Source of the DNA: Bacteroidales bacterium
Lineage (GTDB): Bacteria; Bacteroidota; Bacteroidia; Bacteroidales; UBA10428
Direction of reading: 5' to 3'
Length of the DNA: 63,609 nucleotides
Assembly: GCA_016938235.1 (NCBI GenBank)
Contig: JAFGVA010000184.1
Span: 1 to 63,609, forward strand
Positions 9,320 to 18,150 of the stretch are shown in pieces. The position numbers and the translations under genes are program-made. The number at the start of each line of letters is the position of its first letter. Within the stretch, counting starts at the first letter, position 1. Below the pieces are notes generated by a model. It ran no database searches, was not told the DNA's origin, and saw nothing but the letters and a program-made list of their open reading frames with translations.

Positions 9320-10306
9320 TTAGTGAAACCACCAATACATCCAAGTCAATAGCAAACTTACCCTCCCATCTAAACCTCCTAAAAATGAGACTTCCTTTTT
9401 AACAACAGGGCTTAATGGAATGCAGCCAACCTTCATATTCTTTTCAAGGCAATTGTTAAAATTTATATAAGACCTACGTGAATGATTATTCACTGTAATA
9501 ATATTGATACTTTTAACTTTAGAATTATTGAAATGCTTTTTCGCACCTTTAGCTAATGCAAGAGTCCTATTAAACGAAGCGTAACCTACTTCTATAATTT
9601 TAACTTTTGATGTGTCAAAACCCCGATCACCGATGTAATTTTTTATCTCATTCGTTTTCGGGACATAATTAAAATCTGGCTTTTCAGAATAAGAAATAAA
9701 GAAATTGTCCAACATGATTGAGCCCATATCCTTTCTATCTATTGAAACATCAGAAATAAACAAGGTCTTGTCAGCAAAATTATTATCAAAGTTTATTATA
9801 ACAAAAGCTGATGAATCAGTTGAATTCTTTGATACCGTAAACTGATAAACTGAGTCTTTTTCGCTTACAAACCCACTATTAATTAACTGTTGATTGAAAA
9901 AAATCCGATAATGTGGAAAAAGATTTGCATATCTTTTTCCCCGCATTTTAACTTGCAGGGTGAAGGATTCTTCAAGTTCTTCAATAGGTATTTCAAAACC
10001 TAATATTCCACCCCAATAGAGGATGTACTCATTATTCTTGTTTTTCTTTAACTTTCTGGTCTTATCAAATTCTTTTTTACTTACTGAGGTATTTGGGTTT
10101 TTCATCCCAACAATAAAAATGCTGTCTATGCCATTTTCGACAATATAATTTGTAGCTTCTTCCAAAACTGAGGAGGATATCCAGTCTTCCAACAAAATAT
10201 AAGGTGATTTTATTGGCTTATTAAACGTCAATAATGAACCTGATATAATATACAACAATGTACAAATCAACAATATTCCACTTGCAATAAAAGCTGTTTT
10301 TTTCAT
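9320..10306 (-). CDS. membrane-anchored DUF218 (YdcF/SanA-like) protein with inserted CBM60-like beta domain
   Basis: The 328-residue protein has one N-terminal helix (about residues 5-25). It then has a DUF218-like half beginning ILLEDWISSSVLEEATNYI and continuing SIFIVG, and a C-terminal DUF218 part with ITVNNHSRRSYINF. Between them (about residues 95-190) lies a beta-rich insert ending FVIINFDNNFADKTLFISDV, which resembles the calcium-dependent xylan-binding CBM60 pattern. The same architecture occurs at 35690-36652, so the two are paralogs at opposite ends of the region. DUF218 proteins such as ElyC and SanA act in envelope assembly. A role in handling the secreted glycan is inferred only. 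Confidence 0.6.
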   Translation of the reverse strand: MKKTAFIASGILLICTLLYIISGSLLTFNKPIKSPYILLEDWISSSVLEEATNYIVENGIDSIFIVGMKNPNTSVSKKEFDKTRKLKKNKNNEYILYWGGILGFEIPIEELEESFTLQVKMRGKRYANLFPHYRIFFNQQLINSGFVSEKDSVYQFTVSKNSTDSSAFVIINFDNNFADKTLFISDVSIDRKDMGSIMLDNFFISYSEKPDFNYVPKTNEIKNYIGDRGFDTSKVKIIEVGYASFNRTLALAKGAKKHFNNSKVKSINIITVNNHSRRSYINFNNCLEKNMKVGCIPLSPVVKKEVSFLGGLDGRVSLLLTWMYWWFH

Positions 10307-10314
10307 TAATATAC

Positions 10315-11379
10315 TTACTGGTAAATCAGTGATTGAGAAAAAAGTTGATTTTCAGTAGGTTTTTCATGTAAGCAATTGTTTGCTGTTTTTGGTTGTAAAA
10401 TGGAATCAATCATAAATTTCGAAATATAGGGTTGAAAATGCATCATGTCCGGGTAGTTATATTCATCATTGGTAAATCGGTTAATCCCGGAAAAATCAAA
10501 TAAACGTTCTCCAAATAGTTCCTGCAATATGGTTTGATCATCAAAGCTAAATTTCTTCTGATCATACAATGGGGTTATTACAATATAATAGTTAGATGAA
10601 TGCTTGTTCAGAATATCTTTAATTCTGTTTACCATTTCTTTCTCTGAATCCGAAATCTGATTTTCAAAAAAAGTTTGCTCCGCAGGTCTTTTATACAAAA
10701 TACCTGTTTCTTTCAGGGAGTCTATTATTGCTATTAAACTATCGCTTCTATCAACCTTAGAATAGACAGAAAGTACATGTTCATTACAACGATGTTTGGG
10801 ATCGTTTGTCGCTGGATCAGAATTCCAATAGGGTTGGCCTTCAATCTTTTTATATCCTAAAAGGATTTTTATTTTATCAATGTTAATATGTTTATAAAAG
10901 CTTTTAAAGTGGGATATAATAGCTCTATATCTTTTTTGTTTTGTAATTAAATAATGATCTGAATCGATTTTGCCCTCACCCAGAAAAGTGTTATCTGCAT
11001 CTATATAAATCACTGCATTACTTATTTCGTATCCTAATGTATCTAACAATTCAAGTTTATTTTTTATGCCTTCAATTTTCTCACCCCAATTGGCATAATG
11101 AAAGAAAGATGAATTAGGAATAACTTTATTTAGATAACAGGCATAAAGGCTTACAGTTCTGCTACTTCCAAGAATAAAGGAGTTATATTTATTTTTTGAA
11201 TTTAGAAGCTTTTTTGTTGAGAGATCCCCGAGCCGTTGAAAATCGTACTTCCATGAATAATCTTTTTTTGCACCAAAATCCATGTATGGATCTGCTATTA
11301 TGTATGGTACAATTATTATAATTAAAACTAAGAATGGGAAGGCAATAAACCTTAATATATTTTGAAAAAACTTGTACAT
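10315..11379 (-). CDS. SGNH-like membrane-anchored protein, partner of second MBOAT
   Basis: The 354-residue protein has an N-terminal helix (about residues 10-28) and an SGNH-like periplasmic domain. Block I is FILGSSRTVS, with Ser72 in the nucleophile position (GSSR where the paralog has GDSR). Block V is YPDMMHF, with Asp311 and His314. About 40 residues follow block V, which the 3482-4396 protein lacks. The gene begins 3 bp after the MBOAT gene 11383-12828. This repeats the MBOAT-SGNH order of the first pair, but the SGNH proteins are much more diverged than the MBOATs, suggesting a different acceptor position on the glycan. Confidence 0.65.
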   Translation of the reverse strand: MYKFFQNILRFIAFPFLVLIIIIVPYIIADPYMDFGAKKDYSWKYDFQRLGDLSTKKLLNSKNKYNSFILGSSRTVSLYACYLNKVIPNSSFFHYANWGEKIEGIKNKLELLDTLGYEISNAVIYIDADNTFLGEGKIDSDHYLITKQKRYRAIISHFKSFYKHINIDKIKILLGYKKIEGQPYWNSDPATNDPKHRCNEHVLSVYSKVDRSDSLIAIIDSLKETGILYKRPAEQTFFENQISDSEKEMVNRIKDILNKHSSNYYIVITPLYDQKKFSFDDQTILQELFGERLFDFSGINRFTNDEYNYPDMMHFQPYISKFMIDSILQPKTANNCLHEKPTENQLFSQSLIYQ

Positions 11380-11382
11380 AAT

Positions 11383-12828
11383 TTAAAATTGAAAATAAAT
11401 AAATTCTTGTTGATTCCCACTAAGCAAAATTATTGCTGCAATTATTGCATAATATAAAACAAATCTAAGCGGCCTATTCCGGTTTAAAGCAAGTTTCTCC
11501 AACGCGTATTGATTTTCTCTTCCTAACCATTCAATTACAATAAAGATTATTATAAGAATTATTACTTTTATATACTCCATGTAGATATCTAGCTGAATAT
11601 ATGAAAGCGGATTTTTAAAAATTCCTGTAATATATTGAATCGCATGTTCGATACTCTCAGCCCTGAAAAAAATCCAGGCAAAAACAGTTAAACTAAAGGT
11701 TAAAAGCATAAATAAAAATTCTCTGAAATCCGGAAAAAATTTCCCTTTTGCTACGACATCAATGTTATTCCGGTTTTTCTTTGCTAAAAGAAGAGGTAAA
11801 AAGTAAACGGCGTTTAATGCTCCCCATACAATAAAAGTCCAATTTGCACCATGCCAGAATCCGCTTACAACGAAAATAATAAAGGTATTTCTTATTTTCA
11901 TCCAGAGTCCTCCACGACTACCTCCAAGTGGAATATACAGGTAATCTCTAAACCAAGTTGATAGTGAAATATGCCAACGTCTCCAAAATTCTGCTATATC
12001 CCTTGAAAAATATGGGAAAGCAAAATTTCGCATTAGGTCAAAACCAAACAGCCTTGCTGTTCCAATGGCAATGTCTGAGTAGCCTGAAAAGTCACAATAA
12101 ATTTGAAAAGTAAAGAATAAAGCACCTAACACTAATATACTTCCTGAATAATCAGTTGAATTATTAAAAATTTGATTTGCAAACTCTGCACAATTATCTG
12201 CAATGACAATCTTTTTGAATAATCCCCAAAGGATTTGACGCATCCCATCAGTGGCTTTAGTATAATCAAAACTGCGTTTATTATAAAATTGAGGAAGAAG
12301 GTTTGTTGCCCTCTCAATTGGTCCTGCTACAAGCTGAGGAAAAAAACTCACAAAAGCAGCAAAAGCAATGAAGTCTTTGGTAGGTTCAAGCTTTCTTTTA
12401 TAAACATCGATAGAATAGCTTAATGTTTGAAATGTATAAAAACTAATTCCAACAGGTAAAATTACATTCAAAGAATTTGCATTGATTTCTTTTCCAAAGA
12501 ATGAAAAAGCCGAGACAAAATTATCGAGGAAAAAATTATAATACTTAAAGAACCCTAAAAAGCCCAGGTTAACCAAAATACTTGTCAGTAATAAGAGTTT
12601 TCGTTTTGTCTGATTTTCCTGCTTCAATAAACCTAATCCAACTAAATAATCAACGAATGTACTAAACAGTATCAAGGATAAGAACCGCCAGTCCCACCAT
12701 CCATAAAACACGTAACTTGCCAGTGCTATAAGCAGGTTTTGAGTCTTTAAATTTCTATTTATTACAAACCAATAGAGTATGAAAACAATAGGTAAGAATA
12801 TGGCAAAGTCAATGGAGTTGAATAACAT
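11383..12828 (-). CDS. MBOAT-family O-acyltransferase (AlgI-like), second copy
   Basis: The 481-residue polytopic protein has the same landmarks as the MBOAT at 4400-5812, and at the same residue numbers: RWHISLSTWFRD with His286 and VSGFWHGANWT with His326. It should pass an acyl group across the membrane to the SGNH protein encoded immediately downstream. The two MBOATs differ mainly after residue 330. Two MBOAT/SGNH pairs in one locus suggest two distinct acylation sites, or two acyl groups, on the same polysaccharide. Acyl-donor identity is unknown. Confidence 0.9.
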   Translation of the reverse strand: MLFNSIDFAIFLPIVFILYWFVINRNLKTQNLLIALASYVFYGWWDWRFLSLILFSTFVDYLVGLGLLKQENQTKRKLLLLTSILVNLGFLGFFKYYNFFLDNFVSAFSFFGKEINANSLNVILPVGISFYTFQTLSYSIDVYKRKLEPTKDFIAFAAFVSFFPQLVAGPIERATNLLPQFYNKRSFDYTKATDGMRQILWGLFKKIVIADNCAEFANQIFNNSTDYSGSILVLGALFFTFQIYCDFSGYSDIAIGTARLFGFDLMRNFAFPYFSRDIAEFWRRWHISLSTWFRDYLYIPLGGSRGGLWMKIRNTFIIFVVSGFWHGANWTFIVWGALNAVYFLPLLLAKKNRNNIDVVAKGKFFPDFREFLFMLLTFSLTVFAWIFFRAESIEHAIQYITGIFKNPLSYIQLDIYMEYIKVIILIIIFIVIEWLGRENQYALEKLALNRNRPLRFVLYYAIIAAIILLSGNQQEFIYFQF

Positions 12829-12964
12829 TTAAAATACTATTTAATGGTTTTTACAAGTTGTTTCATATTGATACAAGCAATGTTGAATGAGATATCATTT
12901 GCTGAAATTAAACAATTTATCCCCTCATAAAATTAATGTCGACAGAACAGCCGATCGTAATAGA

Positions 12965-14056
12965 TTAGGTTTCTATTGAATGATAAAGCTCAACCATTTT
13001 TGAACACATTTGGTGAATGCTAAAAACCTCATTTACTCGTTGAAAAGCATTATTTCCAAATTCTTCATTTAATTCCTTATTTTCTATAAGTTGAACAATA
13101 TATTTTTCTAGTTCAACATTTGAAAATTCAGGTATCAGATATCCGGTTTTACCATCTACAATAATTTCTGATGTTCCGCCACCATCTGTCCCAATCACCG
13201 GTATTTTCTGTGCCATCATTTCAAGAATAGCATTGGAAATACCTTCCTGGTGTTTTTTGGGGTTTGTAAGCAAAACACCTACTGTAAATAGTTGAATTAA
13301 AGACTCAACATCATTAATTTTTCCCAGGAATTTTATTTGCGTATTTTGCTGATATTTATTTTTATAAAGTTTAAGCAAAGGTCCATCTCCAATAGCAATA
13401 AATGTAACATCAGTTCTTTGTTTGGTTATATTATCTGCTGCTTTAAGAAAAGTTTCATAATCTTTTCGTGGATGGAATGCAGCAATCATTCCAATTATAT
13501 AATTGGTATTAATCTCATATTTTTCTTTAACTGAGGCAACGGTAGCGAGGGAAATGTTTCTGTCAAAATTATAACCGTTATATATAACTATTGCTTTATT
13601 CTTATTTGCTTTATAAGCAGCAATTCCGGCTTTTGAATTTCCCAATATAATGTCAGAAAAAGGGAAAGTTAGCTTTGAACGAATCCAGTCTTCCGATAAA
13701 ATTGAGCATTTTGCATTTACGATTATTCCATTAATGAATGGAATACGTTTAAAATAGCAAATTGTGCTAATGTAAACAGAAGGCATTGTACCCCAACTAT
13801 GCACCAGATCAGGCTTATATTTATCACATATGGACCAGAGGGTAAAATAAACTGTAGGGTCTTTTTTTATTCTTCTTTTTACTATTACTAGTTTAGCGTT
13901 TTTTAAAGTATGTACAACAGGGTATTCTATACGATCTTTTAAAAGAACTAAAGTAGTTTTTATGGTATCATCTTTATCAATAAAACGCAGGAACTCTAAT
14001 AAACGACGTTCCTTACCCCCTTTGATAAGGTTATCTGTAATAATCAAAGCCTTCAT
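12965..14056 (-). CDS. GT4-family glycosyltransferase
   Basis: The 363-residue GT-B protein opens MKALIITDNLIKGGKERRLL (the Gly-Gly-x-x-R acceptor loop). Its C-terminal donor motif is EGISNAILEMMAQKIPVIGT, followed by DGGGTSEII. It is a standard retaining GT4 transferase of polysaccharide loci. Its start codon overlaps the stop of the preceding transferase gene by 4 bp, so translation is coupled. A 136-bp gap separates it from the second MBOAT gene downstream. Confidence 0.88.
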   Translation of the reverse strand: MKALIITDNLIKGGKERRLLEFLRFIDKDDTIKTTLVLLKDRIEYPVVHTLKNAKLVIVKRRIKKDPTVYFTLWSICDKYKPDLVHSWGTMPSVYISTICYFKRIPFINGIIVNAKCSILSEDWIRSKLTFPFSDIILGNSKAGIAAYKANKNKAIVIYNGYNFDRNISLATVASVKEKYEINTNYIIGMIAAFHPRKDYETFLKAADNITKQRTDVTFIAIGDGPLLKLYKNKYQQNTQIKFLGKINDVESLIQLFTVGVLLTNPKKHQEGISNAILEMMAQKIPVIGTDGGGTSEIIVDGKTGYLIPEFSNVELEKYIVQLIENKELNEEFGNNAFQRVNEVFSIHQMCSKMVELYHSIET

Positions 14057-15234
14057 ACCTTCAGTCCCATAAAATTAAGAAGCGGCGTTGTATAATTCTT
14101 ATAATTGAAATTTTTCATTCCGATTTCATACGATCTTTTGCCCATTTCCTCCAATTCATTACTATTTTGTATTGCTTTTTGCATTTGTTGTGAAAACATT
14201 TCCACATCGTACTCCTCAGCGAAAAAAGCAGATGAATCATCAAAATATTCTACCATTTCACCTATCCGTGTCGAAATAATCGGTCTCTTTGAAGCACAAT
14301 ATTCAGCAACTTTTTGAGGAAACCTTGATGTGTCTTGTTTAGTTGGTCTAAGGGGAATCAGGAGTGCGAATGCATTTTTATAAAGTTGAATTAATTCTTT
14401 ACTATCAACACCCGATAATACTTTCACCTTTGAAGCTAAATTTCTTTTAACAAGAACACTTTCTAAATCTATTATATCCTGATTGTATCCATTTACAACC
14501 AAATACAATGATGTATTATGATCAGAACCTAACCGTTCAAAAGAGTCAAGAATAAAATTAACAACATCCAGATATGATAAAGAACCACAATATAAAAAAT
14601 AATCAATATCGGGATTTCTCGTTAAAGCATCGTATTGATCAAAATCAACAAGAGGTGGTATTTTGATTAAAGAAGTTTTTGCTGATTTGGAACGTACATG
14701 GTTGTTTAAACTTTCACTTATAGTAATTACTCCACTTACAAACTTAAACACTTTATTATCTAGGAAATAGTCATTTATACGTGTTAATAATGAAGAACGA
14801 TAATCTAAACTTGAACGTAACTCAAAATATACTAAATATGAGTTTTTTCTAAACAGCTTAAATATAAAAGAATAAAAAACTATGAAACTAAAACTACAGG
14901 AATAAATAATTAAAGAATCGAATTCTCTAATATTCTTTATTACATAAAAAAACTCATTTATCGTTCCCAAAAACCTGGAATATACCTTTTTCAGATAATT
15001 ATGAGAAGAGAATACGTTTGGTGCAGTTGTTTTATATTTAATCCCATCAATTTCCCCACATTTTTGAAGGTTTTCATTTATAGTATTCTTTCTGACAGAT
15101 CTATCGCTAATTACTGTAAAACCATGATTATCAACTGTAAAAGATTTGCCCATAAGCAATAACTTTTGGATAGGGGCTGTACCCAAAGGAAAGCTCATCA
15201 TTCCAAGGGTTAAAATGTTATACTTCTTTTGCAT
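14053..15234 (-). CDS. GT4-like glycosyltransferase
   Basis: The 393-residue protein has GT-B architecture. The first half is long and variable with a hydrophobic stretch around SLIIYSCSFSFIVFYSFIF, which could be a membrane-association patch. The donor-binding half contains DYFLYCGSL, LLIPLRPTKQDTSRFPQKV and EYCASKRPIISTRIGEM, where the usual Glu-x7-Glu is replaced by a KVAEYCASKRP variant also seen in some GT4 enzymes. It overlaps the upstream hexapeptide acyltransferase gene by 17 bp and the next GT4 gene by 4 bp. Donor and acceptor are unknown. Confidence 0.75.
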   Translation of the reverse strand: MQKKYNILTLGMMSFPLGTAPIQKLLLMGKSFTVDNHGFTVISDRSVRKNTINENLQKCGEIDGIKYKTTAPNVFSSHNYLKKVYSRFLGTINEFFYVIKNIREFDSLIIYSCSFSFIVFYSFIFKLFRKNSYLVYFELRSSLDYRSSLLTRINDYFLDNKVFKFVSGVITISESLNNHVRSKSAKTSLIKIPPLVDFDQYDALTRNPDIDYFLYCGSLSYLDVVNFILDSFERLGSDHNTSLYLVVNGYNQDIIDLESVLVKRNLASKVKVLSGVDSKELIQLYKNAFALLIPLRPTKQDTSRFPQKVAEYCASKRPIISTRIGEMVEYFDDSSAFFAEEYDVEMFSQQMQKAIQNSNELEEMGKRSYEIGMKNFNYKNYTTPLLNFMGLKV

Positions 15235-15817
15235 GTGGTATTAATTTGTAAATATCAATTTCTTTCACCTTTTTCGCGGGACTTCCGGCTAATAAAATAT
15301 TACTTTCTGTAAAAGACTTATTAACAGTACTGTTGGCAGAAACAGCAATATTATTACCTATCTTAATATCTCCAAATATTTTTACCCCGGGAGCAATATA
15401 CACATTATCACCCATCATAGGGGCTTTTGTATTACCCCCACTGGCACCAATATTAACACATACATGGATACGACAATTTTTCCCTATTCTGGTATTTGGA
15501 TTTATTACAATAGTACCGTAATGTGCGATTGATAATCCCGGACCAAATACGTTAGGTGGAATCGAGAAATTAAGTAAGAGTGATAATTTGATAAATTTCC
15601 TGTAAACAAAAAAATATCGGATTTTCCCCAAAACAGAATTGTATTTACAGTTTTTCAAATATTCAACTTTCCGTAGTTGTCTTTGAAACATTAAAATTTT
15701 GTCAGTTTGAAGAAGATGCTTTACCAATAGTTTCAGACGATTATAATAGTCTGTCCCAAGCAAAGCTTTTCTATCCTCTTCTAAATAATATTTATAGCTT
15801 GAAAATGAATCAATCAT
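15218..15817 (-). CDS. serine acetyltransferase-like hexapeptide acyltransferase
   Basis: The 199-residue protein has a helical N-terminal half and then a left-handed beta-helix of hexapeptide repeats. The active-site region is GPGLSIAHYGTIVINPNTRI, with His in the CysE-like position, followed by VCVNIGASGG and VYIAPGVKIFG. CysE-like proteins inside polysaccharide loci usually O-acylate a sugar or sugar nucleotide rather than serine, and context favours that here. It is the first gene after the ACP-AcpS/E2/E1 module, with a 182-bp gap, and overlaps the next glycosyltransferase gene, so it is a candidate acceptor of the module's acyl product. Confidence 0.8.
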   Translation of the reverse strand: MIDSFSSYKYYLEEDRKALLGTDYYNRLKLLVKHLLQTDKILMFQRQLRKVEYLKNCKYNSVLGKIRYFFVYRKFIKLSLLLNFSIPPNVFGPGLSIAHYGTIVINPNTRIGKNCRIHVCVNIGASGGNTKAPMMGDNVYIAPGVKIFGDIKIGNNIAVSANSTVNKSFTESNILLAGSPAKKVKEIDIYKLIPHAKEV

Positions 15818-15999
15818 TTTTATACATTTTTATATATTTTATAACCCAATACTGGGTTAAGATATATCAATTGCAATACCACGTTCATTAACATCTTTTT
15901 AATAAAACAGTTTGTATCAGTTTTTTTATCAATTACTTATATTATCACAATAATAGTACTATCAGGTGTATATAAAATCACTGAATTCTTGTTTTTGGG

Positions 16000-16842
16000 T
16001 TATTTAGTTTTAAGAATTAGATAATTATACAGAAGAAAAGCAATTATCCCAATATTTAATACCAAGGAAATAATAACCCATATATTATTTTTTTTGCTAC
16101 CTGCTTTTTTTATAAGTTTTTCCAATTCTATTTCTTTTTTATTAACCTTACTTTCGAAATTCTTTTGAATGGCTCTAATTTCATCATTTTTTGAACCAGC
16201 TAAATGATTCTCATTTTTAATAGCTATTGCAACAGCGTATTCTTCATCATGTGAAATTGATAATGAAAAATTACCGAAATAGGGTTGCATAAATGTATTA
16301 TATTTTATCTGAATATCTTTAAAAGGCTTACCTTTAAAACTACTGTCTGATTTAACTATGGCTTCTTTCGCAGCAAATTTTCCGGCAAATGAATGAATAG
16401 GGGAGGATTTTAGTAAGCAATAGGAAATTTCTTCCTGACTGAAATTTTCAGTGTAAAAACTATTTTCTCTATAATCATCAACAACAGGTAATTGAACTAT
16501 TTTGATGATATCAATACCTACATTTAAATTATCGCCGATATTACCTGTTATTACCTGCTTGTTTAATGCATCAGCAGAACCAATGTTGACAGACTCAGAC
16601 TGTTTTACACTTTTGGTAATAGTTGAAATGCCATTTATAGTATTCAGCAAATCTCCAAAGGTTGAAATAACTGTAAAATCATCTATTTTATATCCCATAT
16701 CGGCAAGTTCTCCATACATTAAATGGAGTTTAACCGAACCTTGAATCACACTATTGTCAATAGATGTATTCTCTGATAAAACAGTACCGGAAGGTAAAAA
16801 CTTACTTACAACTTGTTGGATCTTATTAATATCTGCTTTCAT
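16000..16842 (-). CDS. membrane-anchored fusion of acyl carrier protein and AcpS-like phosphopantetheinyl transferase
   Basis: The 280-residue protein contains three parts. Residues 1-75 look like an acyl carrier protein: helix-loop-helix spacing with QGSVKLHLMYGELADMGYKI, where Ser36 takes the phosphopantetheine position (GSV instead of DSL), and a TFGDLLNTI third helix. Residues 105-210 match AcpS: NVGIDIIKI (Asp111), SFAGKFAAKEAIVK (Lys159, Glu160) and LSISHDEEYAVAIA. Residues 215-250 are charged and probably coiled, and 254-275 form a single C-terminal helix that would anchor it with the domains in the cytoplasm. It starts 9 bp after the E2 gene. The fusion suggests a self-priming carrier at the membrane. 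That it accepts acyl groups from E2 is my inference. Confidence 0.75.
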   Translation of the reverse strand: MKADINKIQQVVSKFLPSGTVLSENTSIDNSVIQGSVKLHLMYGELADMGYKIDDFTVISTFGDLLNTINGISTITKSVKQSESVNIGSADALNKQVITGNIGDNLNVGIDIIKIVQLPVVDDYRENSFYTENFSQEEISYCLLKSSPIHSFAGKFAAKEAIVKSDSSFKGKPFKDIQIKYNTFMQPYFGNFSLSISHDEEYAVAIAIKNENHLAGSKNDEIRAIQKNFESKVNKKEIELEKLIKKAGSKKNNIWVIISLVLNIGIIAFLLYNYLILKTK

Positions 16843-16851
16843 AACTAATTT

Positions 16852-18150
16852 TTAAAAACCTTCTAAACAATAGTTGCAAAGAATCTTTTCATTTGAGTTT
16901 TGGTCAATTACTTTTAAGAAATGAATATTCTCGTTCATGGATTTTGATACTCTCCGATGACATTTAAAACATTCCCGTTCGCTTTTTTGTTCCAGCTCTG
17001 TTTTTCTGATCTCATTGCTGTAGCTCTCAATGCGGCTTTTTAGTTCTTTAAGAAAAACTGCAGCATATTTACCTTCTGTAACTCTGTGATCGAATGTTAA
17101 GGATAAAGTAAACCGATTAAGTTGCTTATCGATGGAAGAAACTCCCAAAATACCAGAATTATCCATGTTGATTAATGGTGTAAAAAAGCTTATATCTGAA
17201 TCGGATAAATCAGTTATGGTAAAGCTAATTCCGGTTAAATCAGTCGTATCAATTTTTTCTTCGAGATACTTATTGGAAAGAACAAGAACTTCATCCTCAA
17301 TTCCTTTTATGGAAAGCTTATCAGTATCTTTTATTTTTAATACTTTAAGACCCTTATCCATATCCATGGCGATTCCCACATTTACATCATTATATACAAA
17401 TATAGAATCGTCCTGAAAGAAGGAATTGAGTTTTGGATATTTTCTCAAAAGCCTCGAAGTTTCATAAACAATTATCGGAAGTAAAGACTTCTTTAACTGA
17501 AGTTCACTTTCTTTAATAAATTCAAAAATACCGGAACAATTAACGAAGGTGTTAACAACACTATTTAAACCTGCAGATTGTACTGAAGATAGATATTGGA
17601 TTTCCTTCTTCTTCTGTTTCGGAATTTTTTCTTCAGTTACTGCCTCAGTAATTATTTTTGTTTTTTTAGTTTTTGGTTGGCTTATTGTTGCTGGTTTTTC
17701 AATTGTATACTCTATTTCATGGGGATCAATAATATCTTCAAGTGTTACAAAATCTTTGCCTGCAAAGGTTTCTTTACTTAATTTATTTTCTTCGATATAT
17801 TTTTCGGCATTGATAGAAAAAAGCGTAGTTACTACTACTGTTGATTCAGGTTTAACTTCAGTAGCAGGTTTAATAGATTCTTTTGAATCTGATTTTTGTT
17901 CGATATATTTTTCGTTATATATATTTGCAACACAACGTCCAATTTCAACTTCGTCACCAACAGAACAATTATAAATGATATAACCAGTAGTACTTGTTTG
18001 CAACGACATGGTTGTTTTTGATGTTTCAATTTCAATAACTTCAGCATCTTTTTCGACAAAATCATTGTTATTATAATTCATTTCCAGAACCACAACGCTT
18101 TCATCATTCACTGATTCTTGTGGGACAATAATACTAGCTATTGGCTTCAT
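16852..18150 (-). CDS. 2-oxoacid dehydrogenase E2 acyltransferase-like protein with C-terminal zinc-ribbon-like tail
   Basis: The 432-residue protein has an N-terminal lipoyl domain (1-80) with Lys45 in IETSKTTMSL as lipoylation site. A peripheral-subunit-binding-like segment covers about 108-142, then a linker rich in Lys/Pro/Thr, and an E2 catalytic domain covers about 190-375. The active-site motif reads TFDHRVTEG: His355 is kept, but the Asp of the usual DHRxxDG is Glu359. Residues 394-428 hold CFKC and CNYC, a probable zinc ribbon not normal for E2. It overlaps the E1 gene by 17 bp. In the standard reaction E2 passes the acyl group from E1 to CoA. No E3 (lipoamide dehydrogenase) gene is nearby. 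Confidence 0.85.
   Translation of the reverse strand: MKPIASIIVPQESVNDESVVVLEMNYNNNDFVEKDAEVIEIETSKTTMSLQTSTTGYIIYNCSVGDEVEIGRCVANIYNEKYIEQKSDSKESIKPATEVKPESTVVVTTLFSINAEKYIEENKLSKETFAGKDFVTLEDIIDPHEIEYTIEKPATISQPKTKKTKIITEAVTEEKIPKQKKKEIQYLSSVQSAGLNSVVNTFVNCSGIFEFIKESELQLKKSLLPIIVYETSRLLRKYPKLNSFFQDDSIFVYNDVNVGIAMDMDKGLKVLKIKDTDKLSIKGIEDEVLVLSNKYLEEKIDTTDLTGISFTITDLSDSDISFFTPLINMDNSGILGVSSIDKQLNRFTLSLTFDHRVTEGKYAAVFLKELKSRIESYSNEIRKTELEQKSERECFKCHRRVSKSMNENIHFLKVIDQNSNEKILCNYCLEGF

Noticed and set aside
17549-17974. 141-codon plus-strand frame opposite the E2 gene
   Set aside because: It is antisense to a well-supported E2 coding sequence, has no recognisable domain and is explained by codon bias of the real gene. 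The same holds for the other frames inside known genes.
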